NCBI GenBank assembly: GCA_023548195.1
Contig: JAJHZJ010000311.1
Coordinates: 2,371,836 to 2,435,835, forward strand
Direction: 5' to 3'
From: Bettongia penicillata ogilbyi
Lineage: Eukaryota > Chordata > Mammalia > Diprotodontia > Potoroidae
DNA: 64,000 nt
The translations under genes were made by a program, and so were the position numbers. The first letter of the stretch is position 1, and every line of letters starts with the position of its first letter. The notes below the pieces were generated by a model. The model had not been told where the DNA came from and searched no databases. It was given only the letters and a program-made list of their open reading frames with translations. Positions 1 through 10,446 of this stretch are shown piece after piece.

Positions 1-1605
1 GAAATATCTCATGGGAAAAACAACTGACCTGGAAAATAGATCCAGGAGAGACAATTTAAAAATTATGAGACTACCTGAAAGCCATGATCAAAAAAAGAGC
101 CTAGATATCATCTTCCATGAAATTATCAAGGAAAACTGCCCTGACATTCTACAACCAGAGGGCAAAATAAGTATTGAAAGAATCCATCGATCACCACCTG
201 AAAGAGATCCAAAAAGAGAAACTCCTAGGAACATTGTGGCCAAATTCCAGAACTCCCAGCTCAAGGAGAAAATCTTGCAAGCAGCTAGAAAGAAACAATT
301 CCAGTACTGTGGAAATACAATCAGGATAACTCAAGATCTAGCAGCTTCTACATTAAGGGATCGAAGGGCGTGGAATAGGATATTCCAGAAGTCAAAGGAA
401 CTAGGACTCAAACCAAGAATCACCTACCCAGCTAAACTGAGTATAATACTTCAAGGGAAAATATGGTCTTTCAATGAAACAGAGGACTTTCAATCATTCT
501 TGATGAAAAGAACAGAGCTGAAAAGAAAATTTGACTTTCAAACACAAGAATGAGAAGAAGCATGAAAAAGTAAACAGCAAAGAGAAGTCTTAAGGGACTT
601 ACCAGAAGTGAACTGTTTACATTTCTACATGGAAAGACAATATTTGTACCTCTTAAAACTTTTCAGCATCTGGGTAGTTGGTGGGACCACACACACACAT
701 GTACATGCATGCACGCACACACACATACATACATGCACACACACAGAGACAGAGAGCACAGAGTGAATTGAATAGGATGGGACCATATCTTAAAAGAAAT
801 TAAGGTAAATGGTGAGAGAGAAACGTAGAGGGAGGAAAGAGGGTGAAATGGAATGGGGTAATTATATGTCATTTAAGAGGCAAGTAGGAGACTTCTTAGT
901 GGAGGGAAAAAGAGGAGAGCTGAGAAAAAACAAAAAACAATTAGTTTACCCTCATCACATTTGACTAAAGGAAGGAATAAAATGCACACTCATTTTGGTA
1001 TGAAAATCTATCTTACAGTATAGGAAAATGGGGGAGAATTAGATAAGCAAGGGGGGGGGGTGATGGAAGGGAGGGCAAGGGGAGGAGGGAGCAATTTGAA
1101 GTCAACACTTGGGGAGGGACAGGATCAAAAGACAGAAGAGAAACAATGAGGGGCAGGGTAGAATGGAGGGTAATTTATTTAGTCTTACACAACACGACTA
1201 TCAGGGAAGACATTTCCAAAATTACACAGATATGGCCTATATTGAGTTGCCTGCCTTCCCAAAGGGAATGGGTGGGGAGGGAGGGATGGGGAGAATTTGG
1301 AACTCATAGTTTTAGGAACAACTGTTTAGTATTGCTGTTGCTACTAGGAAAGAAGACATACAGTTAATGGGGAATAGAAAGTCATCTGGCCCTACAGGAG
1401 AAAAGAGAAGATGGAGACAAGAGAAGGGAGGGATGACAGAAGAGAGGGCAGATTGGAAATAGGGAAAATTAGATTGCTTGGGGTACTGGGGTGGGGAAGG
1501 GGATAAAAGGGGAGAAAATTTGGAACCCAAAACTTTGTGAAAATGAATGTAAAGAGTTAAATAAATGAATGAATGAATGAATGAATGAATGAATGAATGA
1601 ATAAA
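1..1605 (+). mobile_element. Half-L1 (HAL1-type) H1, 5' part outside window
   Basis: A half-L1 retrotransposon is cut by the left edge inside ORF1. After the ORF1 stop (551-553) the sequence passes directly into a 3'UTR with no ORF2: a CA/CATG tract at about 691-745, a purine-rich region, a ten-G run at 1047-1056, a G-rich block at 1264-1291 and the terminal GAAAATGAATGTAAAGAG. The tail is a (TGAA)n run from about 1565 to 1602 instead of plain poly(A). It runs directly into H2 at AAAAAAAGAGCC, an A-rich site typical of L1 endonuclease targets, so H1 probably inserted into H2. The sequence is close to H3 and H9, so it looks young. Confidence 0.85.
2..553 (+). CDS. Half-L1 H1 ORF1 protein, C-terminal half (partial)
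   Basis: This open frame enters from the left edge and ends at TGA 551-553. It covers the RRM (MGKTTDLENRSRRDNLKIMR) and the C-terminal domain (ending ...ELKRKFDFQTQE) of an L1 ORF1-type nucleic-acid chaperone. ORF1p binds its own RNA as a trimer and is needed for L1 ribonucleoprotein formation. No stop or frameshift interrupts the 183 visible codons, which agrees with a young insertion. The N-terminal and coiled-coil parts are off the window, so I cannot say whether the whole ORF is intact. Confidence 0.8.
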   Translation, partial: KYLMGKTTDLENRSRRDNLKIMRLPESHDQKKSLDIIFHEIIKENCPDILQPEGKISIERIHRSPPERDPKRETPRNIVAKFQNSQLKEKILQAARKKQFQYCGNTIRITQDLAASTLRDRRAWNRIFQKSKELGLKPRITYPAKLSIILQGKIWSFNETEDFQSFLMKRTELKRKFDFQTQE

Positions 1606-3060
1606 AAAAGAGCCTAGACATCACCTTTTAAGAAATTATGAAGGAAAACTGCCCTGATATTCTAGAAGACGGTAAAATAAATATTGAAAAATCCACCGAT
1701 CATCTACTGAAAGAGAACAAAAAGAAAAACTCCTGGGAATATTGTAGCCAAATTCCAGAGTTCACAAGTCAAGGAGAAAATATTGCAAGCAGCTAGAAAG
1801 AAACAGTTTGAGTATTGTGGAAATACAATCAGGATAACACAGGATCTAACAGCTTCCACATTAAGGGATCAAGGGCTTGCAATATGATATTCCAGAAGTC
1901 AAAGGAACTAGGAATAAAACCAAGAATCATCTACCCAGCAAAACTGAGTATAACACTTCAGGGGAAAAAATGGTCATTCAATGAAATAGAGGACTTGCAA
2001 GCATTTTTGTTGAAAAGACCAGAGCTGAATAGAAAATCTGACGTTCAAACACAAGAATCAAGAGAAGCATGAAAAGGTAAACAGAAAAGAGAAATCATAA
2101 AGGACTTACTAAAGTTGAACTATTTACATTCCTACATGGAAATAGAATATTTGTAACTCTTGAGACTTTTCTCAGTATTTGGGTAGTTGGAGGGAATATA
2201 TACGTATAGACAGAGGGCACAGGGTGAGTTGAATAGGAAGTGATGATATCTAAAAAAATAAAATTAAGGTATGAGAGAGGAATATATTGGGAGGAAAAAG
2301 GGAGAAATGGAATAGGGCAAATTATCTCTCATAAAAAGGCAACAAAAAGCTTTTTAAACGGAGGGGAAGAAAGGAGAGGTTAGAGGGAAAAAGTTAAGTT
2401 TACTCTCATCACATTTGTCTCAAGGACTGAATAACATGCACATTCAATTTGGTATGAAAATCTATCTTATATTACCAGAAAGTAAGGGAGAAATGGGGTG
2501 TGCGGGAAAATAGAAGAAAGGCCAAATGGGAAGGAGTAATTAGAAGTAAACACTTTTGGGGAGGGATAAGATCAAAAGAGAGAATACAATAAATGGGGGG
2601 GGGGGAGCAGGATAGGATGGAGGGAAATATAGTTAATCTTCCACAACATGACTATTGTGAAAGTCTTTTGCATAACTACACATGTACAGCCTACATTGAA
2701 TGGCTTGTCTTCTCAGTGGGGATGGCTGGGGAGGGAAGAAAAGAGAGAAGTTGGAACTCAGTTTTAGGAATGAATGTTGAGAATTGCTTTTTGTATACAA
2801 CTGGGAAATAAGAACTACAGGTAACGTAGTATAGAAATCTATCTTGCCCTACAAGAAAAGAGCGAAGACGGGGATAAGGGAAGGGAGGGATATGACAGAA
2901 GGGAGGGCAGATTGGGGGAAGGGGTAATCAGAATGCATGGTGTCTTGGGGTGGGAGGAGGGGAGAGAAATTGGGGAGAAAATTTGGAACTCAAAATCTTG
3001 TGGAAATAAATGCTGAAAACTAAAAATAAATAAATAGATGAATAAATGGATGAATGAATG
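1606..3060 (+). mobile_element. Older half-L1 H2, 5' part missing
   Basis: The visible part begins inside ORF1 at AAAAAAGAGCCTAGACATC and carries a decayed C-terminal ORF1 region to about 2072 (an open stretch from 1815 ends ...QTQESREA). A purine-rich 3'UTR follows to about 3060, ending in (AAAT/AATG)n. It is clearly more diverged than H1 and resembles H8 and H11 in its 3'UTR and in the SREA C-terminus. H1 most simply inserted into it, with the missing 5' part lying left of the window. Confidence 0.75.
1815..2072 (+). pseudogene. Half-L1 H2 ORF1 remnant (C-terminal domain)
   Basis: This is a relic of the ORF1 C-terminal domain, with recognisable NMIFQKSKELGIKPRIIYPA and KLSITLQGKKWSF segments. 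Upstream of it (1620-1814) the RRM half is readable only with frameshifts. It ends QESREA-stop, which is the C-terminus of the older half-L1s. The young copies stop four codons earlier. Confidence 0.65.
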
Positions 3061-3148
3061 CTTGCTGCCAATGTCATAAACGATGTGCTATATAAAGTCC
3101 AAATGCAAGAGTATCTCTCTATATAACAGATAGTGCTTTTCATGGATG

Positions 3149-3388
3149 TTATTTGTTGTTCAGTTGTGTCTGACTCTTCATGACACCATTTGGGATTTTC
3201 TTGACAAAGATACTAAAATGGTTTGCTATTTCCTCCTCCAGGTCATTTTACAGATGAGAAAACTGAAGCAGAGTTAAGTTATTTGCCCAAGATCACAAAG
3301 CTAGTAAGTACCTGAGGATGAATATGAACTCAGGTCTTCCTGACTCTGAGCACAGCACCCTATGCACTGTGCCATGTGGAGGCCCATT
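3149..3388 (+). repeat. Marsupial CORE-SINE-type element
   Basis: This copy runs from GTTATTTGTTGTTCAGTTGT through the core segment TTTTACAGATGAGAAAACTG and GCCCAAGATCACAAAGCTAG to GCACTGTGCCATGTGG. The order (GTTCAG...TCTGACTC...CATTTGGG...TTCCTCCTCCAGG...core...AGGTCTTCCTGACTCTGAG) is the common MIR-related, tRNA-derived SINE of marsupial genomes. I do not assign a subfamily name. Confidence 0.75.
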
Positions 3389-4610
3389 CACAAATTGTGT
3401 TAATTATATCAAGTCATGGACCATTATTTAGAGCCTCCAGAATGAGAATCACAGACCCTCATGAGATTAGCTAAACATTCCACACAGGAAAAAACAAGCA
3501 GATGAAGAATGCATATTTTCAGTTTATGCCTTATTTTTTAGATAGAAAGCCCATTTTTTTATAGTAATTACACACCATACAAATACATGCCTATGTACAT
3601 ACATACACACACACACACACACATTTATGTAGTTGGTCAGTGAACTAGGCCCAAAAATGAAAAAGAGAAAGCAAATGGGCCAAACCACATCTGGAAAGCG
3701 GAATAGCATAAATGATTTCAATGATCCCATGTAGCTCTCTCTTGTCAAATATATCTAATTAACACCAATATACCATCAGTGATATTAAATGCTGTTATCT
3801 GTGAAATTTCCGGGAGATCGAATTTTAAGGTGAGTCAAAGATCAATGGGAAGACATAATGTTGGTTTTAAGGAGTAAAGAGTATATCAAGAACAAAGGTA
3901 TGTACAAAAAGTGATATAAAGACATCTGCTAAGACATGTATTAACTGGGAAAGGAGGTGGTCAGTCTTGTAGCAACACATAAATAAGACGTAATGTAAGT
4001 GTTGTACTGGTATGCATGAAATATTAAAAACACAATACAGGCTTCTGTCTACCCTAATTTATGGACTGATTCTTTATCGAGAATTTATGGAAAGACATGG
4101 AAAAGAATCACTGAAAAAAAAGACATGAAAAGGTAGGCAGTGGTCAGCACCAGCGGAGAGAGCACCCACAGAGATGAAAACCACATATCAAAGTACCAAA
4201 TTAGGTAGGGTTGCTAAAATCCTGGAAGACAGTAAATCCAATTTTAAATTATTTTTAAAAACTGGGAAAATGGTCTCACAACACTGGTAAGAAACACAAC
4301 AGAGAAATATTAGGTAGTATACTTAAGACCAAAAAGAAAATAGAGGATGGGAAAATAATGGCTAAGCATAAGTAGAGCAGAAAAAAATCTTGGGAGAAAA
4401 GATATGATCTGAATGAGTTAGCTAAATAAATCAATGACTCATTTATCTGGCATTTCTGGGGAATGTAGTATTTTCACATAAATGTATAATGCATCTTAAT
4501 CAACAGTTACTAAATTGTAATTTTTTTAATTGCTATTTTCATGGGAATATTACTAAAATATTCTAAACTTCTGTCTTCGTCTTCTGTACATTATTTAAAC
4601 TTTTCTTCAT
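3389..4610. other. Stretch without recognisable gene
   Basis: I see no exon, RNA gene or well-preserved repeat here. A short CA run lies at about 3605-3623. The rest is AT-rich sequence with only short open frames. Confidence 0.5.
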
Positions 4611-4990
4611 GTTTCAGTATCTGTTATGTCACTTCCCTGCTCAAAAAGTTTCACTGGCTCCTTCTCACTTCTAAAACACAAGATAATTCATTTCATTTGG
4701 TTTTCAAAGGCCCTCACAATCTGCTTCCCACCTTTCTGTCCAATCTTATTGTACATTATTCTCCTTCACATACCCAAACCAGCTGTCGTCCACTACATCC
4801 TACATTCCATTTGCCACCTCCATAGCTTTGTACAGGGTTCTCCTCATCTCTGCCTTTCTATAGTTTTATATCTTTGCTCCTCGTTAGGCTATACCTGTCA
4901 CTACTTACTCCTCTCAGTGTGCCAAATTGTTTTGTTTGCAACTTTGACAGGACTAAGTTATATACAAAAAGTATGAGTACCTAAAGCTCT
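4611..4990 (+). repeat. LINE-2 3' end
   Basis: The sequence contains the L2 C-terminal/3'UTR order: CTGCTCAAAAAGTTTCACTG, then GGCCCTCACAATCTGCTTCC, then CTTTGTACAGGGTTCTCC. It is diverged and 5' truncated. Short open frames within it are remnants of the L2 ORF2 C-terminus and do not form a gene. Confidence 0.65.
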
Positions 4991-5440
4991 TCCCTGAAGA
5001 GGCGATTCCCCAACCTTTCCCACCCGTTTTTCCTCTTAACTTTCTAATATAATGCTTTTGATTTACTAAGAGCTGGAAAACAATCTATTCTGCTAGAATT
5101 ATATCAAAGTAAGTAGGACATGGGTGAAGAGCTCTACTATAATTAAAATGCATAAGCTACTTTATGGCACGTATTTTGTTGTTCAGAGACCACTTCTGCT
5201 CAAGTCCTCATTCTTAGATGGCTTTTGGAAAGATGATGCTTTAACTTAAGAGAGGCACTACCTGAAGATCCACTAGGAAAAAAAGTGGTATTGTCTAGTT
5301 TTGGTTAATATGTTTATAAAATGATGCAAAGAAGACCAGGAGAAAAGTGATAAAAGGGATGGAAAACAAGTACTGTGAGAAAAAGAAATGAAAGGAATTA
5401 GGCTTGTTTGACTTTAAGTTATGAAGGTACTCAGTAAGAG
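4991..5440. other. Stretch without recognisable feature
   Basis: This is AT-rich, non-coding sequence. I can recognise no repeat with confidence. Confidence 0.4.
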
Positions 5441-5444
5441 TGTT

Positions 5445-5800
5445 TTTTAGTGCAGAGTACAGATCTAGAAGTCAAAAACCTAATACTAACTCTGCTAATT
5501 GTTGTCTCACCTTAGATCAGGTTGTCAAACTCAGTCTGAAAAGTCCAAGTATGGGAACCATATTAAAATGTAATTCAGAAATGTTTAACAAAATAAAATG
5601 CAAAAATCTAATACAGATAATGTTAATTTGTAGTTTCTAAGTCAACATATGGCTAACAATTTTCTATTTGAGTTTGACACCACTGGCTTAGACAATTGAC
5701 TTCAACTCTCATAGCCTCAATTTTCTCACCTATAAAACAAGGGCCATCAGACTAAGGACACTTTCAGATTTAACAGTCTATGATTCTGTGACTGAACTAC
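5445..5800 (+). repeat. tRNA-derived SINE split by a hAT-like MITE
   Basis: The left part (about 5445-5518) has GATCTAGAAGTCAAAAACCT and the right part (about 5690-5800) has CCTCAATTTTCTCACCTATA and AGATTTAACAGTCTATGATT. These are the two halves of one marsupial MIR-like SINE. The intervening segment is a separate inserted element. Confidence 0.6.
5517..5689. mobile_element. hAT-like non-autonomous DNA transposon (MITE)
   Basis: This roughly 170-bp element has inverted ends: CAGGTTGTCAAACTC at the left and GAGTTTGACACCACTG at the right. It is flanked by an imperfect 8-bp duplication, CCTTAGAT / GCTTAGAC, the length typical of hAT elements. The interior is AT-rich and non-coding. It sits inside a SINE, so it is younger than that SINE. 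Confidence 0.6.
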
Positions 5801-6194
5801 TGCCTTTAATATACAAAGGATTTATTATATAAGTAAGATTCAAAAAAATCAGAGGGATCTAGAACTGGGAATCACCTAACAAGCTATCTAGTCTCATGCC
5901 AGATGCTGACTAGTGTTATCCATGTCTACTATTAAGAGAAAAATGAGATTAAATTGGAAGTAATTCTGATTTCCTGGTGGGGCTATTACCCGCCAATGCC
6001 ATGCTCCATTCCCCTCCACCAGCCAACCAAGTTAGGAAAGCAGGGTCACGTGGTAGACTTGGGCCAAAGCAAGACTACTAACTAGCACTTCTGCCAGCCC
6101 TGAGACCCCGCCAACCCCTTCTCCTCACCCCTAAAAACTGGCCCCTCTACTCTTCCAGCCTCCCAGGCTGCCCCAGATCTCTATACAACACCCC
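5801..6194. other. Stretch without clear feature
   Basis: No gene is visible. The part from about 5990 is pyrimidine-rich and may be diverged LINE-2 sequence leading into the next entry, but I cannot support it from motifs. Confidence 0.35.
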
Positions 6195-7575
6195 TTGGAG
6201 ACTGAGTTTCTCTCCCCATCTGATAGCCACAATTACTCATATGGCCTCTCCTGTTTCTCAATCAGGAGAAAACTGTCCCCATTTCCCTCATCATGTTTTT
6301 TTATCCTCATCCTCTTCAACCAAACTTCATCCTTGTCTCCATCTAACCTGACACACCCCCTTTCATGGTGCATTCTGGAATTCCTGTTCCATAGCAAATG
6401 AACTCCCTTTTACTCTGGACTGCTTTTTTATGCTTTACCTATCAATTAGACCTCACAAAGCCCTCTCTCATATAGCAACAATAGATCCAAGGCTATTTTC
6501 CCCAGTAGAGGCTGTATCTTCTCTCATTCCTACCCTACTCCCTAACTTTGGTCCAGGATAGGAAAGATGGGAGAAGACAGGACTTGAAATACTTTTTGTT
6601 CCTCTTTACCTCTTCTAGACTCTCCCCCTGCCTCTTTCACTCAGTAACCTTTCCTCTTTCAAGTCAATGTAATTAAAATTTTTCACCCAGTCAAAATTAT
6701 GGTAGCTGTAAAATAATGACTTCCAGTTCATTCTTCCTCCTTTCTGAAGGAATTCAGCACTACCTTCCTCTACTCTCTAACTCCTTCCCTTATACCAGGG
6801 GACTTTTAATACTTATGTAAATACTTCCTCAAAATCTCTGACCTCCCATTTCTTCAATTTCCTTAAATCCCATGAACTATTTCTTTACTTCATCTCAATC
6901 ACATACAGATGGTCACACACTAGATTGTCATTACTTGCAAGTATTTCACCTCCCAAATTAGAAACTGACATTAAACTATCTGACCAAACCTCCTATCATT
7001 CTACCTCTTTTCATGCTCCCCACACCACCATCTATTCTGCAGCATCACTGAAGACCTCCATTCTTCCTGCTCCTCAGTACTTAAAAGCCACTGACCTTGA
7101 TCTTTCTTTACTTGTCTCACTCTCCAAACTCAACCCAACAGTTGGTTATTTCAACTCTACACTGTGCTCTTCTCTTGAATCTCCAGGCTCCTTTGTCCTG
7201 TCATCACTCTTTTAAAACGTCAGCCTGGGATCACTCACAAGATATTAAATAAACCTGGAGGAAATCTTACAATTCTGCTAACTGGTCACACTGTGATCTC
7301 TGTTCTCCAACCTCAAAGGGCTCTCACTGAAACAAGCTGGTACTACTTGAATTCCTATCTCATTCCTCACAGAAGTTAATCTAACTTTTCTTCTCCTTCA
7401 TGTAGCTCCTCAATAACTCAGTCCCTCCTTTAGGTGAGAACCTTGTAGCTTACTTTAGTGGAGGCCACTCAACTTAAGTATCCTCTTTTGCCATTCTCTT
7501 TACCTCAAAGGAATCACTTCCTTTCCCCCACCTCTGACAAGGTATAGCCCTTCTCCTTGCTAAGCCAACTCCTTT
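6195..7575 (+). repeat. LINE-2 ORF2 fragment (endonuclease/linker), left part
   Basis: The sequence is pyrimidine-rich with broken frames. Around 6799 it reads GDFNTYVNTSSKSL, which contains the GDFN motif of the L2 apurinic-like endonuclease. Further on LKATDLDLSLLVSLSKLNPT and NSTLCSSLESPGSFVLSSLF (about 7080-7215) follow the L2 linker between endonuclease and reverse transcriptase. The copy is interrupted at 7590 by half-L1 H3 and resumes at 10447. Confidence 0.7.
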
Positions 7576-7590
7576 AAATGCACACTTGAT
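7576..7590. repeat. Target-site duplication of H3, left
   Basis: AAATGCACACTTGAT here matches AAATGCACATTTGAT at 10432-10446 at 14 of 15 positions. It marks the insertion site of half-L1 H3 in the LINE-2. Confidence 0.85.
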
Positions 7591-8011
7591 GGGGGGGGTT
7601 GGGGGTGGGTGGGGGTGGAGCCAAGATGGTGGAGTAGAAAGACTCACGTATGCTAGCTCCAAACCCACAGCCCATATATTTCCCGCAAGAAGAACTCCCC
7701 ACAAATTCTGGAGCACTGCAAGGCGTGCAGAAACACAGTGGAAAAGATTTCCGTTCCAGAGAGCCCTGGAGAGCCGTCCCCAGGGGTCCGTCCCGCTCCG
7801 GACAGCAGAGTCCACCCCTGAGCTGCCCTGGCCGCATAGCTGCAGAGGAGCAGATCCGAGCAGGCTTCAGGGACGGAATCTCTGGCGGCCGGGAAGGTCC
7901 CTCTGCCCACAGACGCTACAGGTCAGTGAGAGAGACGTCTAGGCTGTCCGAGAGGGGAGCGGGGTGTCTCCGTGACTCCGGCCCCCTCGGGAGGGAGCGG
8001 CACAGGCAGGA

Positions 8012-8155
8012 GCTCCATTACTGAAGGTTTCTGCATAAACCACCTGAGGGAACTGAGCCTGGGAGACAGCCCCACCCCCACCCGCTCCATTACTGAAGGT
8101 CTCTGCATAAAGCCCCTGAGGGAACTGAGCCTGGGAGGCGGCCTTGCCCCACCCG
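8012..8155 (+). promoter_or_regulatory. Tandem 72-bp units in H3 5'UTR
   Basis: Two successive units each open with GCTCCATTACTGAAGGT and contain CTGAGGGAACTGAGCCTGGG, offset by exactly 72 bp. The repeat lies in the 5'UTR, where L1 elements carry their internal promoter. A promoter role is inferred from position. H9 has the same duplication, while H5 and H10 have one unit. Confidence 0.6.
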
Positions 8156-8297
8156 AGCACCAGAACGTAAGCTCACATTGAATAGCAGCCATGCCAGCTG
8201 CGGAAAGCCCATTTGAATCTCAGACCCCAAGCACTAGCTGGGCGGATCTAGGCAGGGGTGGACAGGAATCTCAGAAGTCAAGTAACTGGCTGGGAAA

Positions 8298-9397
8298 ATG
8301 CCCAGAAAAGGGAAGAAAAATAGGACTATAGAAAGCTACTTTGATGGGGGAATAGATGTTCCCGCCTTTCAATTCTGATGATGAGGAAATATTCTTACCA
8401 TCAGGGAAAGACGTGGAGGTTGGGGCCTCTGTATCCCAGACATCCCAGGGGATGTCCGGTGGGCTCAGGCCATGGAAGAGCTCAAAAGGGATTTTGAAAA
8501 TCAAGTTAGACAGGTGGAGGAAAAACTGGGAAGAGAAATGAGAGAGATGAAAGAAAAGCATGAAAAACGGGTCAATACCTTGCTAAAGGAGACCCAAAAA
8601 AATGCTGAAGAAAATAACACCTTGAAAAATAGGCTCACTCAATTGGCAAAAGAGGTTCAAAAAGGCAATAAGGAGAAGAATGCTTTCAAAAGCAAAATTA
8701 GCCAAATGGAAAAAGAGGTTCAAAAGCTCACTGAAGATAATAGTTCTCTCAAGATTAGAATGGAACAGATGGAGGCTAATGACTTTCTGAGAAACCAAGA
8801 AATCACCAAACAAAACCAAAAGAATGAAAAAATGGAAGAGAATGTGAAATATCTCATGGGAAAACAACTGACCTGGAAAATAGATTCAGGAGAGACAATT
8901 TAAAAATTATGGGACTACCTGAAAGTCATGATCAAAAAAAGAGCCTAGACATCATCTTCCATGAAATTATCAAGGAAAACTCCCCTGATATTCTACAACC
9001 AGAGGGCAAAATAAGTATTGAAAGACTCCATCGATCACCACCTGAAAGAGATCCAAAAAGAGAAACTCCTAGGAACATTGTGGCCAAATTCCAGAACTCC
9101 CAGCTCAAGGAGAAAATCTTGCAAGCAGCTAGAAAGAAACAATTCCAGTATTGTGGAAATACAATCAGGATAACTCAAGATCTAGCAGCTTCTACATTAA
9201 GGGATCGAAGGGTGTGGAATAGGATATTCCAGAAGTCAAAGGAACTAGGACTCAAACCAAGAATCACCTACCCAGCAAAACTGAGTATAATACTTCAGGG
9301 GAAAATATGGTCTTTCAATGAAATAGAGGACTTTCAAGCATTCTTGATGAAAAGACCAGAGCTGAAAAGAAAATTTGACTTTCAAACACAAGAATGA
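8298..9397 (+). pseudogene. Half-L1 H3 ORF1, two frameshifts
   Basis: The start ATG (8298) opens MPRKGKKNRTIESYF, but one extra base near 8370 shifts the frame into TGA at 8376. The coiled-coil part is readable again from about 8380 (MEELKRDFENQVRQVEEKLG at 8472). A one-base deletion in an A run near 8862 (GGGAAAACAAC versus GGGAAAAACAAC elsewhere) breaks it a second time before the RRM. The RRM and C-terminal domain are then open to 9397. Apart from these two indels the protein would be close to that of H9. Confidence 0.85.
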
Positions 9398-10431
9398 GAA
9401 GAAGCATGAAAAAGTAAACAGCAAAGAGAAGTCATCAGGGACTTACCAAAAGTGAACTGTTTACATTCCTACATGGAAAGACAATATTTGTAACTCTTAA
9501 AACTTTTCAGTATCTAGGTCGTTGGTGGGATCACACATACACACACACGTACATGCGTGCACGCACACACACATATACACAAGCATGCACACACAGAGAC
9601 AGAGAGCACAGAGTGAATTGAATAGGATGGGACCATGTCTTGAAAGAAATTAAGGTAAATGGTGAGAGAGAAATGTAGTGGGAGGAGAGAGGGTGAAATG
9701 GAATGGGGTAAATTATCTCTCATTCAAGAGGCAAGCAGGAGACTTTTTAGTGGAGGGAAAAAGAGAGCTGAGGAAAAAAACGTGAGGTTTACCCTCATCA
9801 CATTCGACTAAAGGAAGGAATAAAATGCACACTCATTTTGGATGAAAACCTATCTTACAATACAGGAAAGTGGGGGAGAAGGAGATAAGCAAGGGGTGGG
9901 GGATGATGGAAGGGAGGGCAATGGGAGGAGGGAGCAATTTGAAGTCAACACTCTTGGGGAGGGACAGGATCAAAAGACAGAATAGAAACAATGTGGGGCA
10001 GGACAGGATGGAGGGAAATACAGTTAGTCTTACAAAACATGACTATTATCGAAGTCATTTGCAAAACTACACAGATAGGGCCTATATTGAATTGCCTGCC
10101 TTCCCAAAGGGAATGGGTGGGGAGGGAGGGATGGGGAGAATTTGGAACTCAAAGTTTTAGGAACAACTGTTTAGTATTGTTGTTGCCACTAGGAAATAAG
10201 AAATACAGTTAATGGGGAATAGAAAGTCATCTGGCCCTACAGGACAAAAGAGAAGATGGGGACAAAAGAATGGAGGGATGATAGAAGAGAGGGCAGATTG
10301 GTGATAGGGAAAATTATCTTGCTCGGTGTACTGGGGTGAGGGGAGGGGATAAAAGGGGAGAAAATTTGGAACCCAAAATTTTGTGAAAATGAATGTAAAA
10401 AGTTAAATAAATAAATTTTTATTAAAAAAAA

Positions 10432-10446
10432 AAATGCACATTTGAT
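10432..10446. repeat. Target-site duplication of H3, right
   Basis: AAATGCACATTTGAT follows the A-rich tail of H3 and pairs with 7576-7590. Confidence 0.85.

Larger units (their letters stand above)
7591..10431 (+). mobile_element. Full-length half-L1 H3
   Basis: This is a complete 2.84-kb half-L1 bounded by a 15-bp target-site duplication. It has a G-rich 5' edge, GCCAAGATGGTGGAGTAG near the start, a GC-rich 5'UTR with a tandem 72-bp unit (8012-8083 and 8084-8155), an ORF1 broken by two frameshifts (8298-9397), and a 3'UTR with a CA tract (about 9533-9595) and G-rich block (10109-10136). The tail is A-rich. There is no ORF2 between the ORF1 stop and the 3'UTR. It is inserted in the sense orientation of the interrupted L2. 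Confidence 0.9.

Noticed and set aside
663..872. Small Cys/Val-rich open frames at CA tracts (663, 9514, 16399, 16583, 38502, 46008, 50287, 53916, 63464).
   Set aside because: They are translations of (CA)n microsatellites on the minus strand.
7586..8192. Several overlapping open frames of 60-125 codons on both strands near 7.6-8.2 kb.
   Set aside because: They lie in the GC-rich 5'UTR of half-L1 H3. Equivalent frames at 32 kb, 48 kb and 52 kb are not conserved in reading frame, so they are composition artefacts.
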